From Pedobacter changchengzhani (GTDB lineage: Bacteria; Bacteroidota; Bacteroidia; Sphingobacteriales; Sphingobacteriaceae): a stretch of DNA of 64,000 nt. The stretch is from positions 1 to 64,000 of the forward strand of contig NZ_SJCY01000007.1 in NCBI RefSeq assembly GCF_004354365.1. Reading direction: 5' to 3'. A program made the translations under genes and the position numbers. The notes under the pieces are model-generated. The model searched no databases. It was not told the DNA's origin and saw only the letters and a program-made list of their open reading frames with translations. Below, piece by piece: positions 25,729 to 35,198 of this stretch (position 1 is the stretch's first letter; each line of letters starts with the position of its first letter).

Positions 25729-26379
25729 ATGCAAGTTACAAATGAAATTCTACAAAACCTGCGCCAAGATTATAAAAGCGCAACGTTAGATGAAACTGAC
25801 GTACATAATAATCCAATTACCCAATTTAAAAAATGGTTCGATCAAGCGGTTGCAGCAGAAATATATGAACCTAATGCCATGACATTAGCCACAGCCGACA
25901 AGGCTGGCCGACCTGATGCCAGAATTGTACTTTTAAAAGGTGTTGATGACGATGGATTTAGATTTTTTACCAATTATTTAAGTGCAAAAGGAAAAGAGTT
26001 AAAAAGAAATCCTTATGCGGCTTTGGTATTTTTTTGGGGAGATTTAGAAAGACAAATTCGGATTGAAGGAACAGTTGAAAAATTGAATAAAGAGACTTCC
26101 GAAGAATACTTTATTACCCGCCCATTTGCAAGTCAAATTGGTGCAGTAGCTTCTCCTCAAAGTCAAGTTATACCAAATCGAAAATTTTTAGAAGAAAAAT
26201 TTGAAGATTTACATTCGAAAAGTGAAGGTAAAACAATTGTAAAGCCTGCACATTGGGGTGGCTATATTGTTAAACCAACCAGAATAGAATTTTGGCAAGG
26301 ACGCAGAAGCCGTTTGCACGATAGAATAAACTTTGAATTGGTAAAAGGCAGCTGGATTAAAACCAGATTGGCACCATAA
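25729..26379 (+). CDS. pdxH: pyridoxamine 5'-phosphate oxidase
   Basis: PdxH oxidises pyridoxamine or pyridoxine 5'-phosphate to pyridoxal 5'-phosphate using FMN and oxygen. The ~216-residue protein has the family sequence: NPITQFKKWFDQAVAAEI near the start, AMTLATADKAGRPDARIVLLKG, FFTNYLSAKGKEL, FFWGDLERQIRIEG, SQIGAVASPQSQVI, and the C-terminal FWQGRRSRLHDRINF signature. The start at 25729 is chosen because the frame's earlier TTG lies inside the promoter box. The gene is followed by a separate dehydrogenase gene; no operon is obvious. Confidence 0.95.
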   Translation: MQVTNEILQNLRQDYKSATLDETDVHNNPITQFKKWFDQAVAAEIYEPNAMTLATADKAGRPDARIVLLKGVDDDGFRFFTNYLSAKGKELKRNPYAALVFFWGDLERQIRIEGTVEKLNKETSEEYFITRPFASQIGAVASPQSQVIPNRKFLEEKFEDLHSKSEGKTIVKPAHWGGYIVKPTRIEFWQGRRSRLHDRINFELVKGSWIKTRLAP

Positions 26380-26425
26380 TTAGTTTTACGTGTTAAGTTG
26401 TAAGTTCGTTTCAATAAAAATTTAG

Positions 26426-27316
26426 ATGATTAAAAATATCTCAGTAATTGGCTCAGGCACAATGGGTAATGGCATAGCCCATACTTTTGCGCAATTTGGT
26501 TATAAGGTTAGTTTAATTGATGTTAACGAAATCGCTTTAGAAAAAGCAATTCAAACTATAACTAAAAATTTAGATAGGCAGATTGCTAAAGGCTCGATTT
26601 CTGAAAATCAAAAAGCAGATGCCTTAAATAACATTACCAATTTTACGAACGTAAAAGAAGGCGTTAAAAACGCAGATTTAGTTGTAGAAGCAGCCACAGA
26701 AAATGTAGATCTAAAACTGAGTATTTTTAGGGAAATTGATAGTTCTGCACCTGCTGATGCAATTTTAGCATCGAATACTTCTTCTATTTCAATTACTAAA
26801 ATTGCTTCTGTTACCAATCGAGGCGACAAAGTGGTTGGTATGCATTTTATGAATCCCGTACCGGTGATGAAATTGGTTGAAGTTATTCGTGGCTACCAAA
26901 CCAGCGACGAAACCACAAAAACCATTATGCAACTTGCAGCAAGTTTAGAAAAAGTGCCAGTTGAAGTAAATGATTATCCGGGATTTGTAGCCAATCGTAT
27001 TTTAATGCCGATGATTAATGAAGCAATTTATACGCTTTATGAAAATGTTGCAGGTGTTTATGAAATTGATACCGTGATGAAACTTGGAATGTCTCACCCA
27101 ATGGGACCGTTGCAATTAGCCGACTTTATTGGTTTAGATGTTTGTTTAGCGATTTTAAAAGTGATGCAAGATGGCTTCGGAAATCCGAAATATGCGCCTT
27201 GTCCGTTATTAGTTAACATGGTAATGGCTGGAAAAAAAGGTGTAAAAAGCGGAGAAGGTTTTTATAAATACACAGCAGGATCGAAAGAATTGGTTGTATC
27301 TGAGAAATTCGCCTAA
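26426..27316 (+). CDS. 3-hydroxybutyryl-CoA dehydrogenase family protein
   Basis: A 296-residue NAD-dependent dehydrogenase of the short hydroxyacyl-CoA class. The dinucleotide-binding motif is SVIGSGTMGNGIAHTFAQ; ASNTSSISITKIAS and GMHFMNPVPVMKLVEVI (with the catalytic-loop His) and NDYPGFVANRILMPMINEA follow in the usual order, ending with GLDVCLAILKVMQDGFG. It oxidises 3-hydroxyacyl-CoA to 3-oxoacyl-CoA in fatty-acid or butyrate metabolism. No partner beta-oxidation genes lie beside it, so the pathway cannot be specified. Confidence 0.92.
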   Translation: MIKNISVIGSGTMGNGIAHTFAQFGYKVSLIDVNEIALEKAIQTITKNLDRQIAKGSISENQKADALNNITNFTNVKEGVKNADLVVEAATENVDLKLSIFREIDSSAPADAILASNTSSISITKIASVTNRGDKVVGMHFMNPVPVMKLVEVIRGYQTSDETTKTIMQLAASLEKVPVEVNDYPGFVANRILMPMINEAIYTLYENVAGVYEIDTVMKLGMSHPMGPLQLADFIGLDVCLAILKVMQDGFGNPKYAPCPLLVNMVMAGKKGVKSGEGFYKYTAGSKELVVSEKFA

Positions 27317-27456
27317 AGTATCAAGATTTGAGTATCGAGTATCGAGCAGATGCGCTCTAATAATCTTCCGAAGAACAACACTATTAAAATATTAAAAATG
27401 TAATTTTGTATATCATAGAATCAAATCTTGATACTTGATACCCGCTACTAGATACT
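27317..27456. repeat. inverted repeat around the ruvB promoter
   Basis: A perfect 15-bp pair, agtatcaagatttga at 27317-27331 and tcaaatcttgatact at 27421-27435, is extended by tatcgag / gatac-type repeats on both sides. The element begins at the stop of the upstream dehydrogenase gene and its loop contains a -7 box for ruvB. Confidence 0.65.
27411..27418 (+). promoter_or_regulatory. -7 box of ruvB
   Basis: TAATTTTG fits TAnnTTTG, 45 bases before the ruvB ATG and immediately before the right arm of the inverted repeat, which would therefore lie in the 5' leader. Confidence 0.45.
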
Positions 27457-27463
27457 AAGAGAA

Positions 27464-28486
27464 ATGAACGAAAACCTTGACCCCGAGGGAAGCCATTATT
27501 CACCAACCGATAGAGATATAGAAAGAGTTTTGCGTCCGCAAGCTTTCGAAGATTTTACTGGACAAGAGAAAGTGATGGAAAATCTTAAGATTTTTGTTCA
27601 AGCAGCAAAACTTCGTGGTGAGGCGTTAGATCATGTTCTTTTGCATGGCCCTCCCGGATTAGGAAAAACTACCCTTTCCTATATTATTGCCAATGAAATG
27701 GGCGCCGGAATTAAAGTTACTTCTGGTCCTGTATTAGATAAACCAGGCGATTTAGCGGGTTTATTAACTGGTTTAGATACTGGTGATATTCTTTTTATTG
27801 ATGAAATACACCGGTTATCACCTTTGGTGGAAGAATATTTGTATTCGGCAATGGAAGATTTCAAAATCGACATCATGCTAGAAACCGGTCCAAATGCACG
27901 TTCGGTGCAAATATCTTTAAATCCGTTCACATTAGTGGGCGCTACTACCCGATCGGGCTTACTTACAGCGCCACTAAGGGCTCGTTTTGGTATAAATGCA
28001 CGTTTAGCTTATTACGATGCAAAATTATTAACAACCATCGTTCTACGGTCATCAGATATTCTAAAAACACCAATTAACGATGAAGGCGCTTACGAAATTG
28101 CTCGCAGAAGTCGCGGAACACCCCGAATAGCAAATGCACTTCTACGTAGAACTAGAGATTTTGCGCAAATAAAAGGCAACGGAAATATTGATACCGAAAT
28201 TGCACGTTATGCCCTAAATGCGTTAAATGTTGATGAGCATGGATTGGATGAAATGGACAATAGAATTTTGGTTACCATCATTGATAAATTTAAAGGCGGG
28301 CCCGTTGGATTAAAAACAATCGCAACTGCAGTTGGAGAAGATGAGGGTACGATTGAAGAAGTTTATGAGCCATTTTTAATTCAAGAAGGATATATTATGC
28401 GAACTTCTCGTGGTCGAGAGGTTACCGAAGCTGCATACAAACATTTAAAGAAAAACTATCCAGGTCAAACAGGGAAACTATTTTAA
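27464..28486 (+). CDS. ruvB: Holliday junction branch-migration helicase RuvB
   Basis: RuvB is the AAA+ motor of the RuvAB complex that drives branch migration of Holliday junctions. The 340 residues contain Walker [11 protein letters not shown] (61-70, K68), Walker [11 protein letters not shown], sensor 1 GATTRSGLL, the arginine-finger region LRARFG, and the C-terminal winged-helix domain ([26 protein letters not shown] and [17 protein letters not shown]). Length is normal. ruvA and ruvC are not in the window, as is usual in this phylum. The promoter box lies inside an inverted repeat. Confidence 0.97.
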   Translation: MNENLDPEGSHYSPTDRDIERVLRPQAFEDFTGQEKVMENLKIFVQAAKLRGEALDHVLLHGPPGLGKTTLSYIIANEMGAGIKVTSGPVLDKPGDLAGLLTGLDTGDILFIDEIHRLSPLVEEYLYSAMEDFKIDIMLETGPNARSVQISLNPFTLVGATTRSGLLTAPLRARFGINARLAYYDAKLLTTIVLRSSDILKTPINDEGAYEIARRSRGTPRIANALLRRTRDFAQIKGNGNIDTEIARYALNALNVDEHGLDEMDNRILVTIIDKFKGGPVGLKTIATAVGEDEGTIEEVYEPFLIQEGYIMRTSRGREVTEAAYKHLKKNYPGQTGKLF

Positions 28487-28779
28487 CTTCCTTTCATGTT
28501 CCCGCGGATTTAAAATGCAGTATTATATCTAGTGTCACTGAATCAACAACAAAAAACATAAACGACAAAAGATAAAAAGCACACAAAATTTTTGGATTTG
28601 AAAAAATTGGATACACGGATAGATGTAGCTGGTATACATTTTTATTCAACCTTTTTTGTGCCTTTTGTAGTTCAAATAGATAATCCATTTTTTTTATGCA
28701 CTAAATTATTGGCCTTAAATCTGCGCTCATCAAACATTCGGGCGAATTTCCTGTTGAATAAATGTAAAACCAACAAATT
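28487..28779. other. non-coding gap between ruvB and the GNAT-hydrolase gene
   Basis: About 290 bases without a supported gene. It is AT-rich with some self-complementary stretches (for example gcacaca and tttgtgcc near 28590 and 28660) but no clear terminator, promoter box or repeat family. Confidence 0.4.
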
Positions 28780-30288
28780 ATGAATATTGAATTGCGTAAA
28801 TTAACGATCGAAGATTATGACGATCTTAAAGAATCTATGACCCAAGCTTACGATACAATGGGCGGTTCAATTTGGCAGAAATCCACCATTCAAAAGCTTA
28901 TTAAAATTTTTCCTGATGGTCAGCTTTGTATTGCTGTTGACGATAAAGTTGTGGCTTGCTCTTTAGCCATTATTGTAGATTATGATGAGTACGGCGATAA
29001 ACACACCTATAAATTAATTACCGGAGATTTTTCTTTTACCACACACGATCCCAACGGCGATACCTTGTACGGAATTGAAATTTTTGTAAGTCCGGAATTT
29101 AGAGGCTTACGTTTAGGCCGCCGACTTTATGAAGCTAGAAAAGAACTTTGTGAAAACGAAAACTTAAAAAGTATAATTGCCGGAGGAAGAATTCCTGGCT
29201 ACCACAAATACTCAGAAACATTATCTCCACGACAATATATTGATAAAGTAAAAGCCAAAGAAATTTACGATCCGACTTTGACATTTCAAATTTCGAATGA
29301 TTTCCACGTAAGAAAAGTATTAAAAAACTATTTACCGGGAGATCATGAATCGAAAGAATATGCCACTTTGATTGAATGGAATAACATTTATTATCAAGGT
29401 ATAGATGCATCAGCACGTTCTGCGATGACCATTAGATTAGGTTTAGTGCAATGGGAAATGCGTTTGTTTCCAAGTATAGAAACATTTTATGAACAAGTAG
29501 AATTTTTCGTAGATGCATTAAGTGGTTATAAATCAGATTTCGTCATGTTTCCTGAGCTTTTTAACACACCGCTTTTACAGCCTTATAATCATTTACCAGA
29601 AATTGAGGCCATGCGTAAGCTTGCAGAAATTACCCCAGAAATTGTACATAAAATGCATGAATATGCCCTAAGCTACAATGCGAATATTATTACCGGAAGT
29701 ATGCCTCTTTTAGAAGATGGAAAACTATATAACGTTACCTACTTATGCCATAGAACTGGTAAAATTGATGAGTATAGAAAAATCCACATCACCCCGAACG
29801 AGCAGAAATATTATGGAATGATTGGCGGAGATAAAGTGCAGGTTTTTGATACCGACTGTGGTAAAATCGGTATTTTAATTTGTTATGATGTTGAATTTCC
29901 AGAATTGAGTAGGATTTATGCAGAACAAGGCATGCAGATTTTGTTTGTTCCATTTTTAACAGATACGCAAAATGGTTACACACGAGTGAGACATTGCGCA
30001 CAAGCAAGAGCCATAGAAAACGAATGTTACGTAGCAATTGCAGGATGTGTAGGTAATTTGCCAAAAGTTAATAACATGGACATTCAATTTGCACAATCGG
30101 CTGTGTTTACACCTTCGGATTTTGCTTTCCCAACCAATGCAGTAAAAGCTGAAGCTACGCCAAATACGGAAATGGTTTTGGTAGTTGATGTTGATTTGCA
30201 CCTTTTAGATGAATTACACCACTACGGAACGGTTAAGGTTTTGAAAGATAGGCGTACCGATTTATACGAAGTGAAACTTTTGAAATAA
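28780..30288 (+). CDS. GNAT acetyltransferase fused to a nitrilase-family amidohydrolase
   Basis: A 502-residue two-domain protein. The first ~200 residues are a GNAT domain (IELRKLTIEDYDDLKESM ... GIEIFVSPEFRGLRLGRRLYEARKEL acetyl-CoA loop). From about 215 a carbon-nitrogen hydrolase domain follows with the full catalytic triad: E259 (FPELFNTPL), K334 (YRKIHITPNE) and C368 (ILICYDVEFPE). This fusion is known in several bacterial phyla, but substrates have not been settled; the pairing suggests acylation and deamidation of a related metabolite. It is followed by a stem-loop and stands alone. Confidence 0.9.
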   Translation: MNIELRKLTIEDYDDLKESMTQAYDTMGGSIWQKSTIQKLIKIFPDGQLCIAVDDKVVACSLAIIVDYDEYGDKHTYKLITGDFSFTTHDPNGDTLYGIEIFVSPEFRGLRLGRRLYEARKELCENENLKSIIAGGRIPGYHKYSETLSPRQYIDKVKAKEIYDPTLTFQISNDFHVRKVLKNYLPGDHESKEYATLIEWNNIYYQGIDASARSAMTIRLGLVQWEMRLFPSIETFYEQVEFFVDALSGYKSDFVMFPELFNTPLLQPYNHLPEIEAMRKLAEITPEIVHKMHEYALSYNANIITGSMPLLEDGKLYNVTYLCHRTGKIDEYRKIHITPNEQKYYGMIGGDKVQVFDTDCGKIGILICYDVEFPELSRIYAEQGMQILFVPFLTDTQNGYTRVRHCAQARAIENECYVAIAGCVGNLPKVNNMDIQFAQSAVFTPSDFAFPTNAVKAEATPNTEMVLVVDVDLHLLDELHHYGTVKVLKDRRTDLYEVKLLK

Positions 30289-30295
30289 AAAATTG

Positions 30296-30341
30296 AGGGT
30301 TTACAACTTTATAGGGCTAGAGAAACAAAGTTGTCAACCCT
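30296..30341 (+). terminator. stem-loop after the GNAT-hydrolase gene
   Basis: A 15-bp stem with one mismatch (agggtttacaacttt at 30296-30310 and aaagttgtcaaccct at 30327-30341) starts 7 bases after the stop. No U-run follows, so it may act as a weak terminator or an mRNA-end stabiliser together with the next hairpin. Confidence 0.45.
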
Positions 30342-30353
30342 ACTAAAGAAAAT

Positions 30354-30390
30354 AAAAAAAAATGCCGGTCACATCACTAACCGGCATTTT
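30354..30390. terminator. bidirectional terminator
   Basis: aatgccggt (30361-30369) pairs with accggcatt (30380-30388) and is flanked by A-runs on the left and T's on the right, so it can terminate the plus-strand GNAT-hydrolase mRNA and the minus-strand small gene ending at 30410. Confidence 0.8.
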
Positions 30391-30409
30391 ACTAACCTAA
30401 AACTTACTA

Positions 30410-30619
30410 TTATTTTCTAAATATAAACCACCAAATCAACAGCGCTATCACCAATATCGGGATAACCCAAATTAAAGCTTTTCCTGCGCCATTTTCATTT
30501 TTTTCTGTTACGGCAGGCTCTGCCGGACCCGGATTTGCCTTGTGTAACTCATAATCGTTTTCAATTGGTTTCGGTGCATCTTGCCCTAAATCATTATTTT
30601 TTGGCTCAGTATTTTCCAT
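30410..30619 (-). CDS. small tail-anchored membrane protein
   Basis: A 69-residue protein with an acidic, Pro/Asn-rich N-terminal 46 residues and one hydrophobic segment at the C-terminus (ALIWVIPILVIALLIWWFIF) followed by Arg-Lys, so it should be anchored by its tail with the N-terminus in the cytoplasm. The family is not recognised. The ATG start, a clear terminator just downstream and typical codon use support it being a real gene. Confidence 0.65.
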   Translation of the reverse strand: MENTEPKNNDLGQDAPKPIENDYELHKANPGPAEPAVTEKNENGAGKALIWVIPILVIALLIWWFIFRK

Positions 30620-30698
30620 GTAGAGATTGTTTTTTAAATTCTTTTAGTTTTCAATAATACAACACGTTATAAATAAAAAGGTTTTAAATGATAACCGT

Positions 30699-30706
30699 TA
30701 TCTTTG
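30699..30706 (+). promoter_or_regulatory. -7 box of queG
   Basis: TATCTTTG, an exact TAnnTTTG, ends 8 bases before the ATG at 30714. Confidence 0.5.
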
Positions 30707-30713
30707 TAAATAG

Positions 30714-31646
30714 ATGTACAACAATAGCACTAAAAATAGTAATTTAATTAAGCAAGAAGCATTACGTTTAGGGTTTATTGATTGTGGCATTTCTAAAGCA
30801 GAATTTTTAGAAAACGAAGCCCCAAGGTTGGAAAAGTGGCTTAAAGGCAACTTCCATGGGGAAATGAAGTACATGGAAAATTACTTCGACAAGCGTTTAG
30901 ACCCGACGCTGTTGGTAGATGATGCAAAATCAGTCATATCTTTATCCTTAAATTATTATACGGATGATAAACAATCGGATCCAAATGCGCCTAAAATTTC
31001 TAAATATGCTTTCGGGCAAGATTATCATGCTGTAATTAAAGATAAACTTAAAGAACTATTATTTTTTATTGAAAGTAATATTGGAGCAGTTTCTGGACGA
31101 GCATTTGTAGATTCGGCACCCGTATTAGATCGAGCTTGGGCAAAAAAATCTGGCATTGGGTGGATTGGGAAAAATGCAAACCTAATTAGCAAAACCAATG
31201 GATCTTTTTTCTTTCTGGCCGAATTAATTATCGATTTGGAGTTAGATTACGACAGTCCTTTCCAAACAGATCATTGTGGTACGTGCACCCGTTGCATTGA
31301 TGCTTGCCCAACAGATGCAATACTCGCACCACAAGTGGTTGACGGCAGTAAATGCATATCCTACCTCACCATCGAATTAAAAAATGAAATTCCCGCTGAG
31401 TTCAAAAATAAGATGGAAAACTGGATGTTCGGTTGCGATATTTGTCAGGATGTTTGTCCGTGGAACAGGTTTTCAAAAGCACATGATGAAGATGCATTTA
31501 AACCCGAAAACGGCATTTTAGACTTGAATGAGAAAGAAATAACAGAAATAACCGATGAGGTTTTTAAAAAGGTTTTTAAAGGCTCGGCAGTAAAGCGGAC
31601 AAAATTTGCTGGATTAAAAAGAAATATTGATTTTTTAAAATCGTGA
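30714..31646 (+). CDS. queG: epoxyqueuosine reductase
   Basis: QueG performs the last step of queuosine synthesis in tRNA, reducing epoxyqueuosine with cobalamin and two [4Fe-4S] clusters. The 310 residues include the DUF1730-type N-terminal domain ([30 protein letters not shown]), [28 protein letters not shown], and two ferredoxin cysteine sets, [16 protein letters not shown] and [11 protein letters not shown]. Length is shorter than E. coli QueG, which carries extra C-terminal HEAT repeats; the short form is common in Bacteroidota. The stop codon lies within the left arm of its terminator hairpin. Confidence 0.94.
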   Translation: MYNNSTKNSNLIKQEALRLGFIDCGISKAEFLENEAPRLEKWLKGNFHGEMKYMENYFDKRLDPTLLVDDAKSVISLSLNYYTDDKQSDPNAPKISKYAFGQDYHAVIKDKLKELLFFIESNIGAVSGRAFVDSAPVLDRAWAKKSGIGWIGKNANLISKTNGSFFFLAELIIDLELDYDSPFQTDHCGTCTRCIDACPTDAILAPQVVDGSKCISYLTIELKNEIPAEFKNKMENWMFGCDICQDVCPWNRFSKAHDEDAFKPENGILDLNEKEITEITDEVFKKVFKGSAVKRTKFAGLKRNIDFLKS

Positions 31647-31674
31647 ATCTGAATTTTTAAGATTCACGATTTTA
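31637..31674 (+). terminator. queG terminator overlapping the stop codon
   Basis: aaaatcgtgaatct (31637-31650) pairs perfectly with agattcacgatttt (31660-31673), ending in a short T-run. The queG TGA is part of the left arm. Confidence 0.75.
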
Positions 31675-31770
31675 ATTGGACATTTTTATGAGGATTATCT
31701 TTGGAAATCTTTCTTAATCGCTTGATAAATTATTTAATTTAATCCAAAAAGGCAAAAGCAAATAAAAATT

Positions 31771-33645
31771 TCAATTCACTTTAAAAGTGTTATCGCTTTT
31801 TACCTTATCAGGCGTAAAAGCATCGCCCATAACAATCTTCTTTAATTTTTTAGTTGTTTTTATATTGATATCATAGGTATCATTTCCATTTTCCCAAGCT
31901 GCAATGGTGCTGTGGTTTTTCTCTGTTGAACCATCTTCGTACATCAATTCTAAATCAATAGGCATTGGTTTCTTTCCTGTATTTTCGATTGTTATGATGT
32001 AGCCAGAATTCGTTTTCACGGCATTTTCTATCGCCATATCTACAATTCCATCCTCAAAAAACCATCTCTTCCAAAACCAATCTAAATTCTTGCCCGAACC
32101 TTCATTTATACTGTAAAAAAAATCATAAGGCATAGGATGTTTACCGTTCCAATTGTTTATGTAGTTATGCAAAGCTTTAGTAAAAAGTTCATTACCTAAA
32201 TAATCTTTAACAAAATGGTAGGCTAAAGCTGGCTTAGGGTAAGTATTTGTAAACGAACCAGCGCCCTTTAAATCTGGCGTAAGCGTCATAATTGGCACAT
32301 CATTTTTTGTACCTGAAGCAGATGCTGTTGCTTCAATACCGTAATCATCAGTAAAAGTTGGTTCAATAATGGTAGAAAGTACCCACTCGCCCATCGATGC
32401 CCATCCTTCGTCCATCCATCCATATTTAGTTTCATTAATACCCATGTAAAACGGAAACATGGTATGAAAAATTTCATGTGTGGTAAGGGTAATACATCCA
32501 TTTCTATCCTCTACTGGATTATCGTTTACCATCATTGGGTATTCCATTTGATCTAAACCATCAAAAACTGTTTCATGGTTGTATGGATAAGGCCATTTAG
32601 GAAAAGTATGACTCATAATATCAACAGTTTTACGGGCAAAATCAATCACTTCGTAATAATCTTTATGAATTGGATTAAATACTGCATCCACACGAGTTCT
32701 TCTTTTAGTGGTCGAATCCACTACCACACTTGTCGATTTCCATATATAGTGATCGCTTAGTGCGAAAACGAAATCAGTAACATTTTTAGCTTCAAATTTA
32801 AAGGTATTAAAACCCTTAATCTGTGTAACTTTTTTATCTTTTAATTCTTGCTCGGTAATCACATCAACAACGCCATCATTAACACTTGCGCTATTTAATT
32901 TTTTTACAATTTCCTTTTGAAACACTTCGCTGGCATTTAACAAATCGCCAGTTGCCCACACGCCATAACCATTTGGAACAGTAATTTCTGCATTAAACTG
33001 ATCGAAATCGTTGTAAAATTCTGCATCACCAGTATATGGAAACTTATTCCATCCATCAATGTCATCGTAAACTGCTATCCTAGGGAAAAAATAGGCTACG
33101 AAATATGAACCTTCATCAACCTGACCTGTGCGGATGTGAGAGCCCTTATTTAATATATAACTGTAATTAATAGCAAAAGTTATTGTTTTACCGGGCAAAA
33201 CGGCAGGTACATTTACCGTCATATTAGTTCCGTCTATTGCATAATCTGTGAGGTCTTTACCACCGGTTGCAATGTTTTTAATATTTACGCCTGCTCCTAA
33301 ATCGCTTTCAGAAATCTTCGCAACTTTTGGCGTTCCTTGTTCATAAGGCGTTCCTTTTTTATAAAGATTGGGGTAAATCTTAAACCAAATCTGTTTTAAT
33401 GTATCGGGACTATTATTTGTATAAACAACGTTTACATTTCCATTTAGCAACCTACTTACCGGGTTGAAATTAATTTTAAGCTTGTATTTAGAACTATTTT
33501 GCCAATAGTTTTTTCCCGGTTTTCCATTTCCATCTCGGGTTTGTTTCTCATAAGCTTGTTTAAAAACAGGCTCAATTGGCAATTGCGCCTGCGCGTAAAT
33601 GGAGCAGAATATAAAAAACGGTAAAAGAATTTTAAAGAATTTCAT
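31771..33645 (-). CDS. exported M1-family metallopeptidase
   Basis: A 624-residue exported enzyme with a signal peptide (MKFFKILLPFFIFCSIYAQA). The zinc site is H390-E391-x-x-H394 with the third ligand E413 (HEIFH-x18-E, in ETKYGWMDEGWA), as in gluzincins of the M1 aminopeptidase family; the exopeptidase GxMEN motif is replaced by LDQMEYPMMV. The N-terminal beta domain (YKLKINFNPVSRLLNGNVNVVY) and a C-terminal beta-rich region (residues 540-624) flank the catalytic core. It probably degrades peptides in the periplasm. It stands alone on the minus strand. Confidence 0.88.
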   Translation of the reverse strand: MKFFKILLPFFIFCSIYAQAQLPIEPVFKQAYEKQTRDGNGKPGKNYWQNSSKYKLKINFNPVSRLLNGNVNVVYTNNSPDTLKQIWFKIYPNLYKKGTPYEQGTPKVAKISESDLGAGVNIKNIATGGKDLTDYAIDGTNMTVNVPAVLPGKTITFAINYSYILNKGSHIRTGQVDEGSYFVAYFFPRIAVYDDIDGWNKFPYTGDAEFYNDFDQFNAEITVPNGYGVWATGDLLNASEVFQKEIVKKLNSASVNDGVVDVITEQELKDKKVTQIKGFNTFKFEAKNVTDFVFALSDHYIWKSTSVVVDSTTKRRTRVDAVFNPIHKDYYEVIDFARKTVDIMSHTFPKWPYPYNHETVFDGLDQMEYPMMVNDNPVEDRNGCITLTTHEIFHTMFPFYMGINETKYGWMDEGWASMGEWVLSTIIEPTFTDDYGIEATASASGTKNDVPIMTLTPDLKGAGSFTNTYPKPALAYHFVKDYLGNELFTKALHNYINNWNGKHPMPYDFFYSINEGSGKNLDWFWKRWFFEDGIVDMAIENAVKTNSGYIITIENTGKKPMPIDLELMYEDGSTEKNHSTIAAWENGNDTYDINIKTTKKLKKIVMGDAFTPDKVKSDNTFKVN

Positions 33646-33745
33646 TGATTATAATTTAACTACAAATGAACACAAATAAACACAGATTTAATTGCAAAAA
33701 AACATTATCAAGCGATGCATCAAATTTGGATGATAATAACTACAC

Positions 33746-34048
33746 TTACCTTTTTAAAATTTTATACTCACGTTGCATTTTTGCACGCCCATTAATAAGA
33801 TATAGAAATCCTGCTAGCGTACTTAGCACAACAAAAGCAACCGTCCACATGGCTTTTTCGGCTGGTGTAGGCCTATTAGCAACATAAATTTCGTAAAGTG
33901 CGATTATAATATAGATTACAGTAGATACTACAAATACGCCGTATAATAGTTGTCCTCCAGAAACGTGTGCTATTTTAAGTATTCCAGTGATTACAGAAAT
34001 TAAGTAATTTATCAAAAAAGCTTGTTTCAAAAATTTGGTAGTCGTCAT
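33746..34048 (-). CDS. small integral membrane protein of unknown function
   Basis: A 100-residue protein with three hydrophobic segments (about residues 10-28, 34-54 and 67-88) and a basic C-terminus (GRAKMQREYKILKR). The family is not recognised. It lies 35 bases downstream of the DnaQ-like exonuclease gene on the same strand and could be co-transcribed, though no functional link is evident. Confidence 0.6.
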   Translation of the reverse strand: MTTTKFLKQAFLINYLISVITGILKIAHVSGGQLLYGVFVVSTVIYIIIALYEIYVANRPTPAEKAMWTVAFVVLSTLAGFLYLINGRAKMQREYKILKR

Positions 34049-34083
34049 AAATAAAAACTCAGTTTATTATTTCTTATTTCAAT

Positions 34084-35028
34084 TTACTTCCCAAATTTCA
34101 TTTTAAGTTGCTCTAACATATCTGTATTTATCGGCTCTGCGGTTTTCTCAACTTTAGGCTGAGGTTTTGGCTGATAAGGTTTTGCAACTTGTGTAACTAC
34201 TCTTGGTGCCTTATTTTCGTTTTTCTTAGCATTAAACTTTGCCCATTCTTCATCAAGTTTCTTTTTGGTATATAAAGGGAAATCACCATTTTTCATCCAA
34301 GCGTAGTAACTCGGTTCTGTAGCAAAAACTTGTTGCGCAGTTTTACCTTTATGTTTACCAAAATTAAAGCAAACTTCATCGTTATCATTATAAACCATTC
34401 TCCCCGCAAAATCTACAGGTTTGTTAATGTTCGTAAATATGTGCAATGCATCTACATCATTTACAACGGGAATACTTTTTACACCTTGCTTACTCTCAAA
34501 TTCCTTTTCTTTGTACATTTCCAACTGTCCAAGCAATACTTTATAAGTTGCAATAACATCAGCTTCTGCAGCGTGTGCGTTAACCAAATCTTCATTACAG
34601 TAAAACTTGTAAGCAGCTTTTAATGTACGTTGTTCCATTTGATGGAAAATATTTTGCACATCAACAAATTTTCTGTTGCTCATATCAAAATCCACATCAG
34701 CTCTCAAAAACTCTTCTAACAGCATCGGGATATCAAATTTATTAGAATTGTACCCTGCTAAATCTGCCTCGCCGATAAAAGTTGCAATTTCTTCGGCAAG
34801 CATTTTAAAGGTTGGTTCATTGGCAATATCTTCATCGTAAATACCATGAATTAACGATGTTACCAATGGAATTGGCATTTCTGGATTTACACGCCAGGTT
34901 TTAACCACTTCACTTCCGTCGGGCATTGCTTTTAAAATTGCAATTTCTACAATTCGATCGGCACCAACATTTATACCGGTAGCTTCAAGATCGAAAAAGG
35001 CCAAAGGGCGTTTTAAATTTAATTTCAT
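34084..35028 (-). CDS. DnaQ-like 3'-5' exonuclease
   Basis: A 314-residue protein of the DEDDh exonuclease family. The first active-site pair is in FFDLEATGINVGADRIVEIA (Asp and Glu of motif I), motif II includes AGYNSNKFDIPMLLEEF, and motif III is AHAAEADVIATYKVLLGQ with the H-x4-D pattern. After the nuclease domain comes a CFNFGKHKGKTAQQVFATEPSYYAWM module (about 228-255), often found with such exonucleases, and a Lys/Pro-rich tail. The ATG at 35028 is used because it begins just before the nuclease fold; a GTG 48 bases upstream would add an unconserved leader. It probably acts in repair. Confidence 0.88.
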   Translation of the reverse strand: MKLNLKRPLAFFDLEATGINVGADRIVEIAILKAMPDGSEVVKTWRVNPEMPIPLVTSLIHGIYDEDIANEPTFKMLAEEIATFIGEADLAGYNSNKFDIPMLLEEFLRADVDFDMSNRKFVDVQNIFHQMEQRTLKAAYKFYCNEDLVNAHAAEADVIATYKVLLGQLEMYKEKEFESKQGVKSIPVVNDVDALHIFTNINKPVDFAGRMVYNDNDEVCFNFGKHKGKTAQQVFATEPSYYAWMKNGDFPLYTKKKLDEEWAKFNAKKNENKAPRVVTQVAKPYQPKPQPKVEKTAEPINTDMLEQLKMKFGK

Positions 35029-35198
35029 GCGTTTTAATATGAGTTTGATGCTTAAATAACCATAACAAGAAAGCACCTAAAAATATGATTTTATTCAAAA
35101 GTGCTAAAAAGGTTTGATTAGTTGTTTAAATGCGTTTAAGATTTTTAAATATAATTGCAAATTGTATTAAATATTTAATGATTATTTGAGGCTATTTC

